Source of the DNA: Paludibaculum sp. | GTDB taxonomy: Bacteria > Acidobacteriota > Terriglobia > Bryobacterales > Bryobacteraceae | NCBI GenBank assembly: GCA_029973955.1 | Contig: JARKQJ010000079.1 | Span: forward strand, 1 to 64,000 | DNA: 64,000 nt | Direction: 5' to 3' | Shown here: piece after piece, positions 51,282-59,282 of the stretch | How the letters are laid out: each line of letters begins with the position of its first letter | Position numbering within the stretch: position 1 is the stretch's first letter | Made by a program: the position numbers and the translations under genes | Notes under the pieces: model-generated | Databases searched by the model: none | Told to the model about the DNA's origin: nothing | The model's input: only the letters and a program-made list of their open reading frames with translations

Positions 51282-51320
51282 CGGCCGGCAGCGCGAGCGT
51301 GTGCCCTGCGCTGCCGGCCG
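51282..51320. terminator. bidirectional terminator-like hairpin
   Basis: CGGCCGGCAGCGC (51282-51294) and GCGCTGCCGGCCG (51308-51320) are perfectly complementary over 13 bp with a 13-nt loop. It sits in the 109-bp gap between two convergent genes, the secreted protein and the TonB receptor. No T-run follows on either strand, so it may act as a stabilising hairpin or a Rho-associated stop rather than a classical intrinsic terminator. Confidence 0.6.
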
Positions 51321-51360
51321 TGAGGGTCCGCAGCGGTCCGGCGGAACCGGAGGAGGAGGC

Positions 51361-54300
51361 TTAGAAGTAGAACTTCACGCCCAACTGGATCACGCGGGTG
51401 GTCAAGCCCTGAACACCGCCGCCCACCATGCCGAAGGTGGAGTTGCGGATGCCGCGGTCGACCGACCCGGGTTCGATGTTGTAGTGGTTGAACAGGTTGT
51501 AGAATTCGCTACGCAGTTCGACGCGACGCTGCTCGCCGAGCGCGAACTGCTTGTTCACGGAGAAGTCCATGTTGAGCACTCCGGGCAGGCGGATGGCGCC
51601 AGTCCTGGGCGAGGTTCCATACCGGCCTCTAGGGGTGAGGGCGAAGGCGCTGGTGTTGAACCATTTCTTGTAGCTCCGCTGATCGCCGGGCAGATTGGCG
51701 GCCTGGCCGAGAACCGAATCGGGCCGCGAGCCCACGCCGGTGCCGGTGGTATCGATGCCGTAGGAGATATCAGCGGGGAAACCGCTCTGGGCCACAACGA
51801 TGGTGGACACCTGCCAGCCGCCCAGCAAGGTGTGGGCCAGCGAATTGCCCGTCCGGAAGAAGGGCACGTCGTAGACGAGCGACTGGACGAAGCGCTGCGT
51901 GACGTCCATGCCGCAGAGGGAACGCTCATTGGTGAGGTCGTAGATGTTCTGGATGCCACCAATGAAGGAGCCGCCCCCGATGTCGGCGCCGATGTCGCTG
52001 GGGCCGGAGATGCACTTGGACCAAGTGTAGGCGGTGAGAGAAGTGAGGCCATGGCCCATCCTGCGGTCCGCACGGGCCTGGAGCGAGTTGTACATGGAGT
52101 TACCAATGGACTTGTCGCCCTGAATGGAGCGGGCGAAGGCGGTGTTGGGGCGGCGGGCATTGATGGGGGCGAGGCCCGGGGTGCTGGGGTCGACCACCTC
52201 ATACGGACGGTTCATGGAGGGCAGCGTCACGCTGAGCCTGGTGCCCTTGGAGCCGACATAGCCAACGTCGACCAGGAAGCCCAGCGGCGCCTGCTTCTGA
52301 ATGGTGAAGTTCCACTGCTGGATGTAGGCGTCGCGGTAGTCGGGATCGTTGGAGGGGACGGCATTCAATTCGAGGCCCGGGGTGCCGGAGGTCTTGAAGG
52401 GGTCGTTGAAAAAGATGTCAGGCTTGCCGGAAGGAGAACCATCCACGGAGAAGCTGCTGGTGGCCTGCGAGGATTCGGTCATACCGAAGGGCGCATTCGG
52501 ATGGATGTGGTTGAAGTAGACGCCGTAGCCGGCCCGGACGACTGAGTTGGAGACGAACGAAGGCCGCCAGGCGAGGCCGATGCGCGGTCCCCAGTTGTTT
52601 TTGTCGCCCTGTACCATGCGCCCATATTTCGCGGTCTGCGGGGTGACAAGTTTGGTGACGAACAGGCCGTTCTGTTCGATGTTCGCCATGCGGCCTTTGG
52701 AATCGAAGAGCGGCTGAAGATAGTCGTAGCGAACGCCAAGGTTGATCGTAAGGCTCTGGCCCACCTTCCAGTCGTCCTGGAGGAAGTAGCTCTGCCACAG
52801 TCCCTTCAGGTCGGTGTTGGTGTGGTTCGGGTTGATCTCGGCGTGCTTGACGTAACCGAGCATGAAATCCGCCAGCGAGGAACCTGTGTAGGTGCCGTCG
52901 AAGGTGAACGAGCCGCGCGGGTTGCGGGCCTGCTCGAAGTTGAAGCCGCGCCGCACCATGTCCACGCCGGCCTTGAGGTAGTGCCGGCCGCGCTGGATGG
53001 AGACGATGTCGTTAAAGTTATAGACGGTGTTGGCGCGGACGCGCGGGCCGATTTGGCGCTGCAGGTCATAGACGCTATAGCTGCCATCGGCGCCATTGCT
53101 GATGGAGATGCTGGGCGGGCCGTAGTCCACCGGCAGTTGCGACACGAGCGGGATCTTCATTTCGCCGGCGATGTTGTAGGCAGGATCGTTCGTGGTGCCG
53201 AAGATCTCATCTTCGGTCATGTCGTTCCAGCCGAAGCGGAACTCGTTGACGATGTTCGCCGAGAAGGTGCGGGTGTAGGTGCCGGAGATGTTCTGCGTCC
53301 GCGCGTCGTTGTCGCGAACGTCGTGGCCCCAGTAGGGCGTACCCTTCTCCTTCGTCGAGTTCCAGACATAGCGGAAGGCCAGCATGTCCTTCGGGGTGAG
53401 GTTGTGATCGATGCGGTAGGTGTAGTTGTCCTGGGTGGCCACCGCGCTCTCAGGAGTATTGATGTAGTTGAAGGTCCCCACGCTAGTGTTGGGCCCGGGA
53501 GTGTACTTCAGGAAGGTGGTGGACTGTGAGCTGAGAAACTGCTTGGGGATCTGATTGTTGACGATCCCGATGCCGAGCGGGTCTTTGAGGACGATTTTCT
53601 GCCCGGTGCGGGCGTCGACGAGCTTGCTGAAGTCGCCGGCGCGCATTTCGGCGGGCGGCACGATGCGGTATCCGGCGGAGGCACCGGAGGCGAGCCGGCC
53701 GCTCTCCCAATTGAAGAAGAAGAAGGTCTTGTCTTTGCCGTTATAGACCTTCGGAATCGCCACCGGGCCACCGATGTTGGCGCCATACTGATTGCGGTTC
53801 AGGCGGGGAGAAACAGCGTCGGCGCCCTTGATGGCGTCATACGTTTGCGTGAGGGCGTCGTTGCGGTTGAACTCCCAAAGAGTGCCGCGAAAGTTATTGC
53901 TGCCGCGCCGGGTGAGGATGCTCACCTGCCCGCCGGGGGACGCTCCGTATTCGGCGGAGTAAGTGGAGGTCTCCACCCGGAACTCGGCCAGGGAATCCAC
54001 GGAGAGGGCGAAGGGATAGCTAAAGGCGTCGTAATCCATGAATTCGACGCCGTCGAGGTAGAAGCGGTTGTTGGTATCGCGTGCGCCGTTGGCGGACATG
54101 GCGGTGCTGCCGAAGCTGCGGGATGTCTCGCCGATGGAGCCGCGGCCACGCCGGACCGTAATGGAACCCGGCGTGCCTGGGTTCACACCGGGCACGAGCT
54201 GTGCCAACTGGACGAAGTTTCGACCGTTGAGGGGCAGATCTACGATTTTCGACGAATCGATGACGGCGCCGACCGTGGCTGCTTCGGTCTGTAACGCGGC

Positions 54301-54669
54301 GCTGGACGCTGTAACATTCAAAGTTTCGGAGACGGAGCCCAATTCCATGTGGAGATCCACGCGGGCAGTCTGTCCGACCTGGAGTTCAAAGGCCGAGACC
54401 TGGTTGGTCCGGAATCCGGCGGCGGAGGCTGAGAGGGTGAACTGGCCGGCGGGCAGGAAAGGCAGAGTGTAGTTGCCACTGGCGTCAGTTTCTGATTCGC
54501 GGATCGCGTTGGTAGCAACGTTTTTCAGTTTCACCACCACCTTGGCCAGGACCGCGCCGCTGGGGTCGGTGGCAGTCCCGACGACAGTAGCGGTGGTCTG
54601 TTGAGCCCAGATGGATCCACTGAAGGAGGCAATGCAGGCGAACCAACATAGTTTGTTTCGAAGCAACAT
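51361..54669 (-). CDS. Oar-like TonB-dependent receptor
   Basis: An 1102-residue outer-membrane receptor. The signal peptide (about 1-22) is followed by a carboxypeptidase-regulatory-like domain (about 23-105, with GTATDPSGAVLAKVVVKL and DASGNYTLPFLPAGQF). The plug domain has VDLPLNGRNFVQLAQLVPGV. A large barrel follows, ending GVKFYF with a terminal Phe, the outer-membrane assembly signal. No TonB box is assigned with confidence. Such receptors are numerous in Acidobacteria and import or bind complex substrates, probably carbohydrates. A regulator with a cytoplasmic domain and an extracytoplasmic sensor is divergent across a 148-bp gap. Confidence 0.93.
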   Translation of the reverse strand: MLLRNKLCWFACIASFSGSIWAQQTTATVVGTATDPSGAVLAKVVVKLKNVATNAIRESETDASGNYTLPFLPAGQFTLSASAAGFRTNQVSAFELQVGQTARVDLHMELGSVSETLNVTASSAALQTEAATVGAVIDSSKIVDLPLNGRNFVQLAQLVPGVNPGTPGSITVRRGRGSIGETSRSFGSTAMSANGARDTNNRFYLDGVEFMDYDAFSYPFALSVDSLAEFRVETSTYSAEYGASPGGQVSILTRRGSNNFRGTLWEFNRNDALTQTYDAIKGADAVSPRLNRNQYGANIGGPVAIPKVYNGKDKTFFFFNWESGRLASGASAGYRIVPPAEMRAGDFSKLVDARTGQKIVLKDPLGIGIVNNQIPKQFLSSQSTTFLKYTPGPNTSVGTFNYINTPESAVATQDNYTYRIDHNLTPKDMLAFRYVWNSTKEKGTPYWGHDVRDNDARTQNISGTYTRTFSANIVNEFRFGWNDMTEDEIFGTTNDPAYNIAGEMKIPLVSQLPVDYGPPSISISNGADGSYSVYDLQRQIGPRVRANTVYNFNDIVSIQRGRHYLKAGVDMVRRGFNFEQARNPRGSFTFDGTYTGSSLADFMLGYVKHAEINPNHTNTDLKGLWQSYFLQDDWKVGQSLTINLGVRYDYLQPLFDSKGRMANIEQNGLFVTKLVTPQTAKYGRMVQGDKNNWGPRIGLAWRPSFVSNSVVRAGYGVYFNHIHPNAPFGMTESSQATSSFSVDGSPSGKPDIFFNDPFKTSGTPGLELNAVPSNDPDYRDAYIQQWNFTIQKQAPLGFLVDVGYVGSKGTRLSVTLPSMNRPYEVVDPSTPGLAPINARRPNTAFARSIQGDKSIGNSMYNSLQARADRRMGHGLTSLTAYTWSKCISGPSDIGADIGGGSFIGGIQNIYDLTNERSLCGMDVTQRFVQSLVYDVPFFRTGNSLAHTLLGGWQVSTIVVAQSGFPADISYGIDTTGTGVGSRPDSVLGQAANLPGDQRSYKKWFNTSAFALTPRGRYGTSPRTGAIRLPGVLNMDFSVNKQFALGEQRRVELRSEFYNLFNHYNIEPGSVDRGIRNSTFGMVGGGVQGLTTRVIQLGVKFYF

Positions 54670-54720
54670 GGCGGTAAGTGTCCCTTGGCCAACGATGCGA
54701 TTTCCGGGTTTTCAAGACAA

Positions 54721-54741
54721 GTGAATTCACCGCGAATTCAC
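54721..54741. promoter_or_regulatory. direct repeat of GAATTCAC in the divergent promoter region
   Basis: GTGAATTCAC (54721-54730) is itself a perfect palindrome, and GAATTCAC recurs at 54734-54741, exactly 11 bp after its first copy (54723). It lies between the TonB receptor start (54669) and the regulator start (54818). One-turn spacing suggests cooperative binding, possibly by that regulator. Confidence 0.45.
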
Positions 54742-54817
54742 GGTAACGGAATCTCGATAAACACCTGACCGAGATGGAGTTAATACGCCATCGGGATCTG
54801 GTGATAGAATCGCTGCT

Positions 54818-56140
54818 ATGCACGCCTGGGGGCCTGAGCAGAAACCCGACTCATCGGCGCGCGACGCCCTCGGCCACCAGGAACTGTGGAACCTGGTGGA
54901 ACGTGTTTGCAATTCCCGGCAGTTTCACCGTTCCACGCGGCTGCGGGGGTTGCTGCGCTATCTTTGCCGGCGCGCCTGGGATGAAGGCGCGGAAGAGATC
55001 AAGGAGCAGGAGATCGGCATGGCGCTGTTTGAGCGCAGAGCCAATTTCGACTACTCCCAAGACACGCTGGTCCGGGTTCAGGCCTCTCAGCTTCGCAAGA
55101 GGTTGGAGCGTTATTTCAGCGAAGAGGGCGCGGCTGAACCGTTCCTCATTGAGATCCCGCGGGGCTCCTATCTGCCGGCGGTGGTACGCCGTGGCGCTTC
55201 CGATTCCGGAGAACCGGGGGAAGCGGAGGCGGGGCCGGATCCTCCTCGCCGGCAGTGGCTGGTCATAACCTTGGCAGGGCTATGCGTAGCGCTCTCGGCG
55301 GCCTGCTTCTGGCTGTGGCAACGCCCGGCGCAGCAGGCGGCCGACGACCGCAAGGTGCACGAATTCTGGAACGCCTTTTCGGCCAACGGCCGGGAGAACT
55401 ACATTGTCCTGGCGGATTCGGCGATCTCCGCCGTGCAGGATGCGCTGCGCCACCAGATCGGGCTGGACGATTACGTCCGCAGGTCGTATGAAGCGGAGCT
55501 CGACCGGGAACAGCTTCCGGCGGAGAGCCGGGCTCTGATCCGCTACCTGATGGCCCGCCGCTACACCTCGCTGGCCGATGTCTTCATCGTGCGTCAGGTG
55601 GCGCAGGCACGGCTCCTGGATCCGGATAAGACGACGGTGGTGTTCGCGCGCGACCACAACGTGCGCGCATTTCAGAGGAGCAACAATCTCCTGGTGGGTT
55701 CGCAGCGGGCCGTACCGTGGGTATCGCTCTTCGACGATAAGCTGGACTTTCACATCTACGACCGGCCCTCGGACTTTCATCTGGCGCAAGACGCCGCGAC
55801 CTCGCGCAAGCGAGTGGGCAATCGCCGCCCCAAGCCCGGAGAGCCGGCGGTGTTTGAAACCGACACGCGGCGCCCGGAGGGTTCAGAGGGATTCTCGTTG
55901 ATCGCCTACATTCCCAATCTGAGCCGGAACGGCAACACACTGATCCTGGCGGGCACGGAGATGTCCGGCACGGAGACCGCGGGCATGCTGCTGACGACCG
56001 AGAGCTGGATCTCCGCGCTGATGAACCGGCTTCCGCGCCAAGCCAACGGAACGATTCCACATTTCGAAGCGCTGCTCAAGACGCGGCAGGTGGAGAATGC
56101 GACGCGCAGCTTCGAGATCGTCGCCATTCACATCCACTAA
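54818..56140 (+). CDS. membrane-anchored regulator paralogous to the one at 10220-11380
   Basis: A 440-residue protein. Residues about 20-125 form the DNA-binding-like N-terminal domain, with KEQEIGMALFER, DTLVRVQASQLRKRLERY and IPRGSYLPAV. A transmembrane helix lies near 146-168 (WLVITLAGLCVALSAACFWLW) and an extracytoplasmic domain runs to the end (NAFSANGRENYIVLADSAIS, LLTTESWISALMNRL). The order and motifs match the protein at 10220-11380. Divergence from a TonB receptor gene suggests it senses a ligand outside the membrane and controls that receptor; mechanism inferred, not shown. Confidence 0.72.
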   Translation: MHAWGPEQKPDSSARDALGHQELWNLVERVCNSRQFHRSTRLRGLLRYLCRRAWDEGAEEIKEQEIGMALFERRANFDYSQDTLVRVQASQLRKRLERYFSEEGAAEPFLIEIPRGSYLPAVVRRGASDSGEPGEAEAGPDPPRRQWLVITLAGLCVALSAACFWLWQRPAQQAADDRKVHEFWNAFSANGRENYIVLADSAISAVQDALRHQIGLDDYVRRSYEAELDREQLPAESRALIRYLMARRYTSLADVFIVRQVAQARLLDPDKTTVVFARDHNVRAFQRSNNLLVGSQRAVPWVSLFDDKLDFHIYDRPSDFHLAQDAATSRKRVGNRRPKPGEPAVFETDTRRPEGSEGFSLIAYIPNLSRNGNTLILAGTEMSGTETAGMLLTTESWISALMNRLPRQANGTIPHFEALLKTRQVENATRSFEIVAIHIH

Positions 56141-56167
56141 CGCGGGCAAGGCACCCGGGCCGGCATA

Positions 56168-57532
56168 CTAGCGCTTGCGGCGGCACCAGCTCTGGCTGAT
56201 CTCTTCCAGCGTGCGGCCCTTGGTTTCCGGCAGCAGGAAGAAGATGAAAAGCCAGGCGCCGACGCACATGGTCGCATAGAGGCCGAAGGCTCCGGCGGGG
56301 CCGAGGCGGGCCGTGAGGGAGAGGAAAGTCATGGTCACGAGGGTACAGGCGGACCACAGGGAGAGCGTGGCGACGGACATGGCGCGGCCGCGGACTTCGG
56401 TGGGAAAGATCTCGGAGAGATAGAGCCAGGTGCCGGGGCCGAGGCTGACGGCGAAGCTGGCGACATAGAGCAGAATGGTTCCGAGGATCAGGTTGGCCGG
56501 CGGCGGCTGGAGCGTGAACGAGTAACAGAGGGCGACGAGGGCGACGATCATGCCGGCGATGCCGCCCAGCAGCAGGGGGCGGCGGCCGAACTTGTCCACC
56601 CAGGCGATGGCGACGATGGTCATGGCGAAGTTGACGAGCCCGATGAGGACGTTGGCGCCAATGGCGTCCGATGCACCGCTGCGCCCGCCGTGCTGCTGGA
56701 AGAGCAGCGCGCCGTAGTAGAGCACGGTGTTGATGCCGGTGACCTGCGAGAAGACGGCCAGCACGACGCCGAGCAGGAGCGGATGGCGCATGGGCGGGCG
56801 GAAGAGGGTCCAAACGGAACCGGACTCCTTGCGGAGGCTGTCGCGGATCTCCTCCATCTGGCGCTGTGCCTCGGCTGGGCCCCCGATGCGCGCGAGGATC
56901 GATTCGGCCTCCTCCGGGCGCTGACGGCTCACCAGCCAGCGCGGGCTTTCGGGAATACGGAGCAGGGCGAGCAGGAATCCAACGGAAGGGATGGTGGCGG
57001 TGGCGAACATCCAGCGCCAACTGGACTCGCCCAGGCCAGAGAGCAGCCAGTTGACGAAGTAGCTGAGGACGATGCCGGTGACGATGGCCATCTGGTTGAG
57101 CGTGACCAGGCGGCCGCGAAGAGAGGGCGGGGCCACCTCGGCGATGTACATGGGGGCGAGCACGGAGGCGATGCCGATGGCGAGGCCGGCGCAGAAGCGG
57201 GCGGCGATGAATTCAGAGAGGCCGTGGGGCAGCGCGGTCCAGACGGAGGAGCCGCAAAAGGCGAGGGCGGCGGCGATGAGCACCTTGCGGCGGCCCCAGC
57301 GATCGGTGACCGATCCGGCGACTCCAGAGCCGGTGAGGCAGCCCACCAGCAGCGCCCCGGCAGCGGCTTCGAGCTGCGGGCCGGTCCAGCCCCACTGCTG
57401 CTTGAGGAAGACGAGGGCACCGTTGATCACGGCGGTATCGAACCCGAAGAGGAGGCCGGCCAGGGCCGCGGCGGCGGAGATTCCGTAGGCGTATCGCGAA
57501 CTCGCCGTGGCCGGCGCTTCTGAAACCTGCAC
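56168..57532 (-). CDS. MFS sugar porter family transporter
   Basis: A 454-residue, 12-helix sugar:H+ symporter of the major facilitator superfamily. Signatures: LLFGFDTAVINGAL in helix 1, DRWGRRKVLIAA between helices 2 and 3, PESPRWLVSRQRPEEA at the end of the first half, FSQVTGINTVLYYGALLF in helix 7, VDKFGRRPLLL, and PETKGRTLEEI at the C terminus. All match the xylose/glucose/arabinose porter family. The substrate is not specified by sequence. It stands as a separate minus-strand unit beside the TonB regulator, and the 256-bp gap upstream leads to the next operon. Confidence 0.92.
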   Translation of the reverse strand: MQVSEAPATASSRYAYGISAAAALAGLLFGFDTAVINGALVFLKQQWGWTGPQLEAAAGALLVGCLTGSGVAGSVTDRWGRRKVLIAAALAFCGSSVWTALPHGLSEFIAARFCAGLAIGIASVLAPMYIAEVAPPSLRGRLVTLNQMAIVTGIVLSYFVNWLLSGLGESSWRWMFATATIPSVGFLLALLRIPESPRWLVSRQRPEEAESILARIGGPAEAQRQMEEIRDSLRKESGSVWTLFRPPMRHPLLLGVVLAVFSQVTGINTVLYYGALLFQQHGGRSGASDAIGANVLIGLVNFAMTIVAIAWVDKFGRRPLLLGGIAGMIVALVALCYSFTLQPPPANLILGTILLYVASFAVSLGPGTWLYLSEIFPTEVRGRAMSVATLSLWSACTLVTMTFLSLTARLGPAGAFGLYATMCVGAWLFIFFLLPETKGRTLEEISQSWCRRKR

Positions 57533-57700
57533 TGCACCCTCCCATACGGCGGACTGCCGGAGCGGACGCGCAGCCGGGCGGGCCGGGCGTCAGGCGTAGT
57601 TTACAGCACGGGCGAGGCGGGCCGCCGGGTATCGGGAGACGGGGCATCAGGAGGGTAGAAAGCCTCAGCGATTTGAGCAGGGGTCAGGCGCCCCAAGCAA

Positions 57701-57743
57701 GGCTATCGGGTGATACCCTAGGTAAATTCCCCTTCCAATAGCC
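57701..57743 (+). promoter_or_regulatory. possible leader stem-loop before the PqqD-like operon
   Basis: In the 256-bp gap 57533-57788, GGCTAT (57701-57706) pairs with ATAGCC (57738-57743), enclosing a small GGGT-GAT-ACCC hairpin (57708-57718). This lies about 45 bp before the PqqD-like ATG. No known riboswitch was recognised and no convincing promoter hexamers were found; the rest of the gap appears non-coding. Confidence 0.25.
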
Positions 57744-57788
57744 ACGGCGATCCGCTGATGGAAGGGCTTCACTGAGGAGGAGGAACGG

Positions 57789-58217
57789 ATGGAGCGCTCC
57801 ATTTTGATACGCAGGCCGAATGTGATCTGCGATGCGTTCGACAACGAAGTAGTGGCTGTCAACATGGAAACGGGGACGTACTACAGCCTGGCTGGAAGCG
57901 CCGCAGCGGCCTTCGGTTGGCTGGACCAGGGCGCCGGGGTGGAGTCGCTGAGCCGTCAGTTGGCGGTGGTGGTGGGGCAGCCGGAGGAGTCGCTTCGAGC
58001 GGAGCTCGGTGCATTTGTGGACCGCATGATCGAGGCCGGTCTGGCCGAGGAGCGGAGTGAGCCGCCGGTGGAAGTGAAGGTGGTTTTTGAAGGGCCGTGG
58101 GGGGCGCCGAAAGTGGAAGAGTACACAGACATGCAGGACCTGCTCCTGCTGGACCCCATCCATGACGTCGGCCAGGACGGGTGGCCGGTGCGGAAGGAAG
58201 AGGCGGCGAGGGACTAG
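57789..58217 (+). CDS. PqqD-like protein with precursor-like C-terminal tail
   Basis: A 142-residue protein with GAGGAGGAGG just upstream. Residues 5-90 form a PqqD-type domain (RRPNVICDAFDNEVVAVNMETGTYYSL, then helical DRMIEAGLAEE), the fold used as RiPP recognition element. An additional tail (residues 96-142) reads APKVEEYTDMQDLLLLDPIHDVGQDGWP over residues 106-133, split here as APKVEEYTD, MQDLLLLDPIHDV and GQDGWP. The PKVxxYxD block resembles leader peptides that bind recognition elements, so the protein may carry its own substrate. It starts a tightly packed operon with an HprK-related kinase. Confidence 0.78.
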   Translation: MERSILIRRPNVICDAFDNEVVAVNMETGTYYSLAGSAAAAFGWLDQGAGVESLSRQLAVVVGQPEESLRAELGAFVDRMIEAGLAEERSEPPVEVKVVFEGPWGAPKVEEYTDMQDLLLLDPIHDVGQDGWPVRKEEAARD

Positions 58218-58220
58218 GAG

Positions 58221-59282
58221 GTGTCCCAGGTAGAAGCGTCCCGAAGAGGAGAGGGGCTGCGCTTCATCGATGCCGCGCTCGCGGCGTTCGAGCAGGCGTG
58301 CGCGCGGAGTGGCGAGAGTTCCTACGACTACCGGCTCGGGCCAGACCGGATGAGGTGGCGGTTCGCGGGCGCGGAGATGCGGCGTCTGCTGGAACCGGCG
58401 CTACGGCACCTGGAGATTGACGATGGGCGCGCGCCAGGGCTGACTGTGTGCGTGTTCGACTCCGAGTCCACCGCGACGCCGATGCCGGCGCCGCCCTGGG
58501 ATGGAACCTGCTACGGGGCGCGGGGCGAGATCACGGGATTCAACGACAACCGGCTGCGCATCACCTACCAGCCGGGTGTGGACATGCTGTTGGCGTTCGA
58601 CGCGGAGCGCGGCATCGCCATCTACTGGGTGCCGGATTTCCGCCTGGTGCCCTTCTGGGAAGTGACGTTTCCCGGCCGCTGCCTGGTGCACTGGTATATG
58701 GCCACGGGGGCGTACCAGCCGATCCACTCCGGAGCGGTGGGCGATGAGCGGGGCGGCGTCCTGATCGCCGGCATGAGCGGATCGGGCAAATCGACCACCA
58801 CGCTCTCCTGCCTGAATTCGGGCCTGAAGCTGGCCGGAGAGGATTACACTCTGGCGGGCGGAGATCCGGCCTGGGCGTACAGCCTTTACTCGACGGCAAA
58901 GCTGGTGCCGGACAGCTTGTGGCGATTTCCGGAACTTCAGCCGTGGATCTCCAACGCCGGTCAGTTGGAGACGCAGAAGGCGCTCATCTATTTGCAGGAG
59001 AAGTGCCCGGAGCAGCTCACGACGGGCTTTCCCTTGCGGGCGATTGTGGTTCCCAAGGTGACGGGCAGGCTGGAGACGCGGCTTGCGCCGGCGACGGTGA
59101 TGCAGGCCCTGATGGCGATGGGCCCCACCACGCTGCTGCACCTGCAGGGCGCAACGGAAGAGGCGATGGCCAAGATGAGCCGCCTGGTGCGCAGCGTGCC
59201 GGTGTATACATTGGAAGCGGGCACTGATTTGCGGCAGATCCCACAGGTCTTGAGCACGCTACTGGATGGTCGCCGTGGCTGA
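58221..59282 (+). CDS. HprK-related kinase
   Basis: A 353-residue cytoplasmic P-loop protein. The Walker A motif GMSGSGKSTT (Lys190) and LKLAGEDYTLAGG resemble HPr serine kinase/phosphorylase, but no HPr gene is present and the N-terminal half is unlike HprK. TIGRFAMs names such proteins HprK-related kinase A in the HPr-rel-A system. Kinase target unknown; the PqqD-like tail is a candidate by context. The GTG start lies three bases after the preceding stop and directly on an AGGAG stretch, so the true start could be slightly downstream, although no later ATG fits. Confidence 0.78.
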   Translation: MSQVEASRRGEGLRFIDAALAAFEQACARSGESSYDYRLGPDRMRWRFAGAEMRRLLEPALRHLEIDDGRAPGLTVCVFDSESTATPMPAPPWDGTCYGARGEITGFNDNRLRITYQPGVDMLLAFDAERGIAIYWVPDFRLVPFWEVTFPGRCLVHWYMATGAYQPIHSGAVGDERGGVLIAGMSGSGKSTTTLSCLNSGLKLAGEDYTLAGGDPAWAYSLYSTAKLVPDSLWRFPELQPWISNAGQLETQKALIYLQEKCPEQLTTGFPLRAIVVPKVTGRLETRLAPATVMQALMAMGPTTLLHLQGATEEAMAKMSRLVRSVPVYTLEAGTDLRQIPQVLSTLLDGRRG

